From positions 3,623,501 to 3,687,500 of the forward strand of contig JAKSXM010000288.1 of the NCBI GenBank assembly GCA_022575985.1: DNA of 64,000 nt, in the 5' to 3' direction. Position 1 is the first letter of the stretch. Each line of letters opens with the position of its first letter. This document shows positions 58,871 through 64,000 of this stretch, piece by piece. A program made the position numbers and the translations under genes. The notes under the pieces were generated by a model, which saw only the letters and a list, made by a program, of their open reading frames with translations, had not been told where the DNA came from and did no database searches. This stretch comes from Anagrus nilaparvatae (taxonomy: Eukaryota; Arthropoda; Insecta; Hymenoptera; Mymaridae).

Positions 58871-60117
58871 CTGCTGACAAAAAAAAAATTGAAACCACTT
58901 AATTCTCTTTTATATTAAAAACAATGTCATTTGCGAAAAGAATCATAATTAAATTAAAAATTTTTAATGAAAATTTTAAATGTTAATTTTAGCTTTTGAT
59001 CGTTTACGTGGTCCTGAGTTTTTCTCTGGCTTTGAGTAAGGGTCTTTATTTCACCCCACTCCTCGTTAAAATTTTGGCCCAACTGACTTGGCTCAAAAAA
59101 ATCAGAAAAATTTGAATACAATTAGTCAACCGATTCGTGTAGGAGCGGACAAAACGTACAACTTTTATAAAAAAGTTATTATTCAAAAAATATTGAAATC
59201 TAATTGTTAGTTTATACCCAAAATTTATTTCCGTTAGTTTTTGAGATTGTTAAATCAAAAATTCAACTTAAAAAAATTATAGCCTTTGGGCTAAAGGCTA
59301 TAAACTAGGGGTGTGTGGTTTCGGGTCGGTCTTCGGGTATTCCCGAAAAGTTTCCGAGGTCCGAAGGTACAGTTTTTTTGTCATAAATTTACCTGGCATT
59401 ATGATTACATGAATTTTATGCCGGAGATTTTTCGTTCACGCTTAAAAAATATGAAAAATAGTTAAAAAAAAAAGCTTATTAAAATAAAATTATAATTTTT
59501 ATTACCAATAAGTAATTATTTATTTTTTCATGTAAATTAAACAAGGAAATAAATAATTTGCACTCTTTTTAACATTTATACTTAGTATACTTACTGTTTT
59601 AAAGTCATTTTCTTAAAAAATAGTAATTGATCTCAATTTATATTTTTAAAAAAATAATAATAAAAAACTTTTATTTAAGATATTATTCTTCTAAGTACTG
59701 ATAGTTGAATTAACTTCAAAAATAATTATATAAAAGGTATGTCCAAATTTTTTATCACTACGTTCGGCAAAATATAACAATAATTCTGGACAATATATTA
59801 TTGGTGTGCAGGGTTTTAGCCCCCCGGGATCTAGGAAAAAGAAAAAGAAAAAGGATTGTTATACTTGATGCTAATTTAAAACTGTTAATCGAAAATTATG
59901 AAAGAAAGAAAGTATTAAATTTTCTGTAATTAATGCTTGCATATATAAATTTTTCGTATTATAAAAAAACAATAAAAACATTTACATGTAAAAATGACGC
60001 AAGTTTGCTATAATGTGCTTGTATTTTGGCCTCTGTTTTAGCTGTAAAAATTTTTCACTGCTAAATTTTTAAGATTTGAAAAACTTTACGCAAGTTTTAA
60101 ATATTTAAAAAATATAT
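58871..60117. other. Non-coding AT-rich stretch
   Basis: No gene supported. There is a small local inverted motif (GCCTTTGGGCTAAAGGC, 59283-59299) and a GC-richer patch with TTCGGGTCGGTCTTCGGG at 59323-59340. Confidence 0.4.
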
Positions 60118-60435
60118 ATTATCTAAATTTGCTGTATTGAACGTTATCAATTATTATCTGAAGCGAATTGACCCTTAATTAATCCAGCTTACAATTATCA
60201 AAAATTATTTGTAACAACTTGCCAGGCCGCCAAGTAAAAAAAAGTTGAAAATTTTTTGAAAATTTGAAGAAATTGTTTAATCAATGTTTAATTGTTTAAT
60301 AAAGCATTTTTCATAATTAATTAACGGCCTGACAAGTTTTTTTAAATAATTATTGATAATTGTAAGATGAATTAATTAAGGGTCAATTCGCTTCAGATAA
60401 TAATTGATAACGTTCAATACAGCAAATTTAGATAA
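60118..60435. repeat. 318-bp fold-back element abutting a TIR element
   Basis: The left arm ATTATCTAAATTTGCTGTAT is mirrored on the right by ATACAGCAAATTTAGATAAT. Pairing continues through GATAATAATTGATAACG-type sequence and GGGTCAATTCGC. The loop contains CTTGCCAGGCCGCC / GGCCTGACAAG. Its right end touches the TA target of the element starting at 60438. Confidence 0.75.
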
Positions 60436-60893
60436 TACCGTATTGGAGCCAGTTTTCGAACGTATTGGCTTTCGATCAAATACACACAAATTAGCTTTTA
60501 TATAAAAAAGTATGCATCATTTATCTAAAACCGAGTTTTATTATGAAACTATAAACCCTAAAGAACTGATTTTTACCTTACCGATGTTGAAAAACAATTT
60601 AAATTAATAAAAAAAAATAAGAAAAATGCTCTCTTGTACAACCTTAGGAGATTTTTCTCATCGTTTTCACCAAATCTCGTGTGTTATTAAAATCGAGTTT
60701 TAAGGATACCTACTCTATGCCGAATACTAAAAATGTCTCCATGTCTCTCTATCAAGTCTCCATATCAATTTGTAGAATACATCAGACATTTTTAATATCT
60801 AGAATGCATCTAACCATTTAATTAAAAATGGATTTTTTTTATTTAATTTTAAATAAATTTAAAATTAAAATTATTTTTGAAAGAAAAAAATGC

Positions 60894-60965
60894 TCTTCAA
60901 GCCGGGCTCGAACCGACGACCTTTTCTTTTCATGACAAGCGCTCTACCATCTGAGCTATTGAAGA
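60894..60965 (-). tRNA. tRNA-like gene or pseudogene, copy 1
   Basis: 72 nt on the minus strand with a 7-bp acceptor stem TCTTCAA/TTGAAGA and D-arm GCTCAGATGGTAGAGC (A-box). The T-arm is GTCGGTTCGAGCCCGGC (B-box GGTTCGAGCCC). The anticodon arm is poor: stem CTTGT/AGAAA with a G-G mismatch, loop CATGAAA with A instead of U at position 33. The nominal anticodon UGA would mean Ser, but there is no long variable arm. It is probably a tRNA-derived pseudogene or mobile promoter unit. Confidence 0.65.
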
Positions 60966-61201
60966 GACGTCAGTCAAGCCCGAAGAACATCTCTTTCTTT
61001 CAAATATAGGCAATTTTTTGATCAAATGCCAAGGTTTACTATTTAAGTGATTGTAGATAAATTAGAAATTAATTTAACAAAGTTCGCGGGTAATTTTAAA
61101 ATTTTTAAATATACCAAGATAAATACATGAAATGTATTAATTATATGATCTTAACGAACAATAACCTTATAATTGATAGAAAACTATCAATTTGTAGAAT
61201 C

Positions 61202-61273
61202 TCTTCAATAGCTCAGATGGTAGAGCGCTTGTCATGAAAACAAAAGGTCGTCGGTTCGAGCCCGGCTTGAAGA
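61202..61273 (+). tRNA. tRNA-like gene or pseudogene, copy 2 (inverted)
   Basis: Same 72 nt on the plus strand, differing only in the anticodon stem (ACAAA, which pairs at four of five positions with CTTGT). Loop CATGAAA again lacks U33. The flanks are inverted copies too: GAGCATTTTTTTCTTTC and the following AT-rich about 80 bp mirror the left flank of copy 1. A 236-bp spacer separates the two. Confidence 0.65.
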
Positions 61274-61364
61274 GCATTTTTTTCTTTCAAAAATAATTTT
61301 AATTTTAAATTTATTTAAAATTAAATAAAAAAAAATACATTTTTAATTAAGGACGCTCTGTCCA

Positions 61365-62054
61365 CCACTGGGTGTTTTTTCGCAGCATATTTGTAACTAA
61401 AATATTTTAACCATATATTTATTTATCATAATTTTTTAATGAAAGAATTAACGCTTTTCAGTATTTAGTACAAGAATATTAAAAAAAAAATTAAAAATTT
61501 TTATTTGTTTAAACAAATACGACCTGTTAAATTTTTGAAATTTTTGGGTCATAAAAGCCTGAGTTCCCAGATCTGAGCTACTTGGATCAAAATTCTGCTT
61601 GGCTCATATTGAAGATCATTCAATTCAAGGTGGAGGTATCGTGGGAAATTTTTCGCTAAACCTTTTCAGTAATGAGTTACAGCTAATTGTTTATAAAAAA
61701 AAGTTAAAAATGCTCTACAATTTATAAACAAATAGGTATAACTCATTACTGAAAGGGTTTAGCGAAAAATTTCCCACGATACCTCCACCTTCAATTGAAT
61801 GATCTTCAATATGAGCCAAGCAGAATTTTGATCCAAGTAAACTAGATCTGAGAACTTAGGCTTTTATGACCCAAAAATTTCAAAAATTTAACAGGTCGTA
61901 TTTGTTTAAACAAATAAACTTTTTTAATTATTTTTTTTATATTCTTGTACTAAATACTGAAAAGCATTGATTCTTTCATTAAAAAATTATTATAAATAAA
62001 TATATGGTTAAAATATTTTAGTTACAAATATGCTGCGAAAAAAACACCCAGTGG
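61365..62054. repeat. 690-bp palindrome
   Basis: Ends CCACTGGGTGTTTTTTCGCA and TGCGAAAAAAACACCCAGTGG (last base part of the pair), with arms of about 320 bp that mirror at high identity (e.g. CGTGGGAAATTTTTCGCTAA / TTAGCGAAAAATTTCCCACG). The short centre is near 61695-61730. No ORF. Confidence 0.85.
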
Positions 62055-62057
62055 TTG

Positions 62058-63672
62058 CACACCAGTCTTGAAGGAAAATTTATCCGATCCAAAATGGTGA
62101 CAAGAACGGATTGTTTCTACTCATTAAAGACGCTTTGTATATGACAAAAACACCCGGCAAAAAACTGGAACTGCTGCGCTTTTCAAAAAATTCAAAAAAC
62201 CCGTATTTTATATGCATACCAATACAAAACCACACAATTTTAGGGTTTTCAAGCATAATTATAGAAATTTTTTTTTGAATCAATACTATTCTGTTTAATT
62301 TATGATTCCATGGAAAAATATATCAATCAAACATTAAAATTTTTGATAAAATAATTAAATAAAGATTATTTTAAGGGCAGTACCTTAATTTTAACCTGTA
62401 CATCTTACATATGAATTTGGGTTATTATTATGGTATCAATCATCCCTAAGCACTAAAAATTTTTCTTGACATTTATATTCCAGAAAAATATATTTTATTA
62501 TATCAAATAACAATCGATTTCATCATTAGATAAGTTTATAAAATGCTTAATTTATCAATTTCACTGATAACAGGCGACAGTCTCAATTTTTTCATTCAAG
62601 GGTCCAGGGAGTATTTCAAATATATTGTGATTGTAAAATTTTTCTCAGACTGAAAACTTTTAGAGACATTATTTTATGAAATTATATGCAGTTCTTGCAC
62701 ACTACAAAACAGATTCAAATATTTATTTAGTGTTATAATAATTATTTTCAACACATTTAATTATTAGGATTCCAATTTTTTTATCTAAATGACATTTCAG
62801 TTTTGATTTATTACACACTTACAACTTCTTTCCCAGCCAAAAAATTTTTTCAGCTGTTATGTAATAATACAGCATCCTTTTTTTAACATAAAATACTGAA
62901 TTCAAAGAAATTTAAAAAAAATTAAAAATTTTAAAATTTAAAGTCTTTCAGAACTACAATATTATTTTGTTAAAAAATTAGAATTCTAATAATTAAATGT
63001 GTTGAAATGTTTGAATCTGTTTTTTAGTCTGCACAAGAACTACATATAATTTCATAAAATAATGTCTCTAAAAGTTTTCAGTCTGAGAAAAATTTTACAA
63101 TCACAATATATTTGAAATACTCCCTGGACCATTGAATGAAAAAATTGAGACTGTCGCCTGTTATCAGTGAAATTGATAAATTAAGCATTTTATAAACTTA
63201 TCTAATGATGAAATCGATTGTTATTTGATATAATAAAATATATTTTTCTGGAATATAAATGTCAAGAAAAATTTTTAGTGCTTAGGGATGATTGATACCA
63301 TAATAATAACCCAAATTCACATGTAAGATGTACAGGATAAAATTAAGGTACTGCCCTTAAAATAATCTTTATTTAATTATTTTATCAAAAATTTTAATGT
63401 TTGATTGCTATATTTTTCCTGGAATCATAAATTAAACAGAATAGTATTGATTCAAAAAAAAATTTCTATAATTATGCTTGAAAACCCTTAAATTGTGTGG
63501 TTTTGTATTGGTATGCATATAAAATACGGGTTTTTTGAATTTTTTGAAAAGCGCAGCAGTTCCAGTTTTTTGCCGGGTGTTTTTGTCATATACAAAGTGT
63601 CTTTAATGAGTAGAAACAATCCGTTCTTGTCACCATTTTGGATCGGATAAATTTTCCTTCAAGACTGGTGTG
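62058..63672. repeat. 1.6-kb palindrome
   Basis: The left end CACACCAGTCTTGAAGGAAA is mirrored by TTTCCTTCAAGACTGGTGTG. The arms are about 700 bp with a few differences (e.g. ATATATCAATCAAAC versus GTTTGATTGCTATAT), so they are diverged copies and not a perfect assembly artefact. The unpaired centre is about 62790-62985. No ORF; the 62080-62283 frame is an arm artefact. Confidence 0.85.
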
Positions 63673-64000
63673 GTTGGCAGAGCGCCCTTAAATGGTTAGA
63701 TGCATTCTAGATATTAAAAATGTCTGATGTATTCTACAAATTGATAGTTTTCTATCAATTATAAGGTTATTGTTCGTTAAGATCATATAATAAATACATT
63801 TCATGTATTTATCTTGGTATATTTAAAAATTAATTATCCATCAATAAATTTGATATTTTTTTAATTAGCATAATAAAATATAGGATTCCCTTGATCAAAT
63901 GCAACAATATTTAACTCCAAATAATAATTTTAAAGTATATTTTTCAACAAATAAAGATACAGCTAGGTATAAGAAAGTGACTTCTGATCGAAAACCGGCT

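Larger units (their letters stand above)
60438..64000. mobile_element. Composite TIR element (CCGTATAGGAGCC family), runs off the right edge
   Basis: The left end CCGTATTGGAGCCAGTTTTC and the next about 297 bp match the 43114-42818 end of the element at 41707. The last about 170 bp of the window match 41885-41717, ending ATCGAAAACCGGCT, which is only about 13 nt short of the terminal repeat. The homologous middle (about 0.9 kb) is replaced by about 3.1 kb (60735-63825). That insert has inverted outer ends (TATCAATTTGTAGAATACAT at 60763, mirrored at 63727-63746), two tRNA-like genes and two large palindromes. Confidence 0.8.

Overview
This window is nuclear DNA of an arthropod, most likely an insect. 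It is strongly AT-rich. The genes have many short spliced exons with GT..AG introns, and large non-coding tracts are packed with fold-back and TIR repeats. No bacterial features are present (no operons, no Shine-Dalgarno-led ORFs). An apparently intact DNMT3 points to a lineage that kept de novo DNA methylation machinery. The species cannot be named from the sequence; Hymenoptera or Hemiptera are plausible.

Left part, 1-25.6 kb, is gene-dense with conserved housekeeping genes. A mitofusin (Marf, minus strand, cut by the left edge) is divergent from CPSF6 (plus strand, 10 coding exons, 699 aa as reconstructed). About 5 kb of AT-rich DNA follows. HPS5 (minus, 5 exons, 846 aa) is divergent from a 180-aa four-pass LAPTM/DUF4728-like membrane protein (plus). 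NOL9 (plus, 6 exons, 876 aa) is convergent with DNMT3. I rebuilt exons by matching splice donors, acceptors and reading-frame phase. Every complete multi-exon gene closes to an exact multiple of three.

Middle part, 25.6-44.5 kb, has two minus-strand genes in tandem. DNMT3 has 16 coding exons and 1470 aa, with two PWWP-type domains, an ADD zinc domain, a complete C5-methyltransferase domain, and a very long acidic Asn/Ser-rich N-terminal region. Next is a cGAS-like / Mab-21-type nucleotidyltransferase of 398 aa in 9 exons. It carries the GS motif and the E-x-D ... D catalytic triad, so it is a candidate cGAS-like innate immune receptor. Its 4.6-kb central intron holds a 1-kb palindromic element and a nested pair of TIR elements.

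Right part, 44.5-64 kb, is mostly repeats. It contains an ~155-bp degenerate minisatellite with a conserved terminal module, mariner-like and hAT-like fold-back MITEs, and a dispersed hairpin repeat family. A 994-bp TIR element with a TTA target duplication carries decayed histone-gene sequence. A >3.5-kb composite element carries two tRNA-like genes and nested palindromes and runs off the right edge. The coding content here is a single-exon MATH-BTB gene and the last exon of a fatty acid synthase (acyl carrier domain).

The genes do not form one pathway. The most interesting loci are the cGAS-like gene, the double-PWWP DNMT3, and the layered fold-back and gene-capturing elements.
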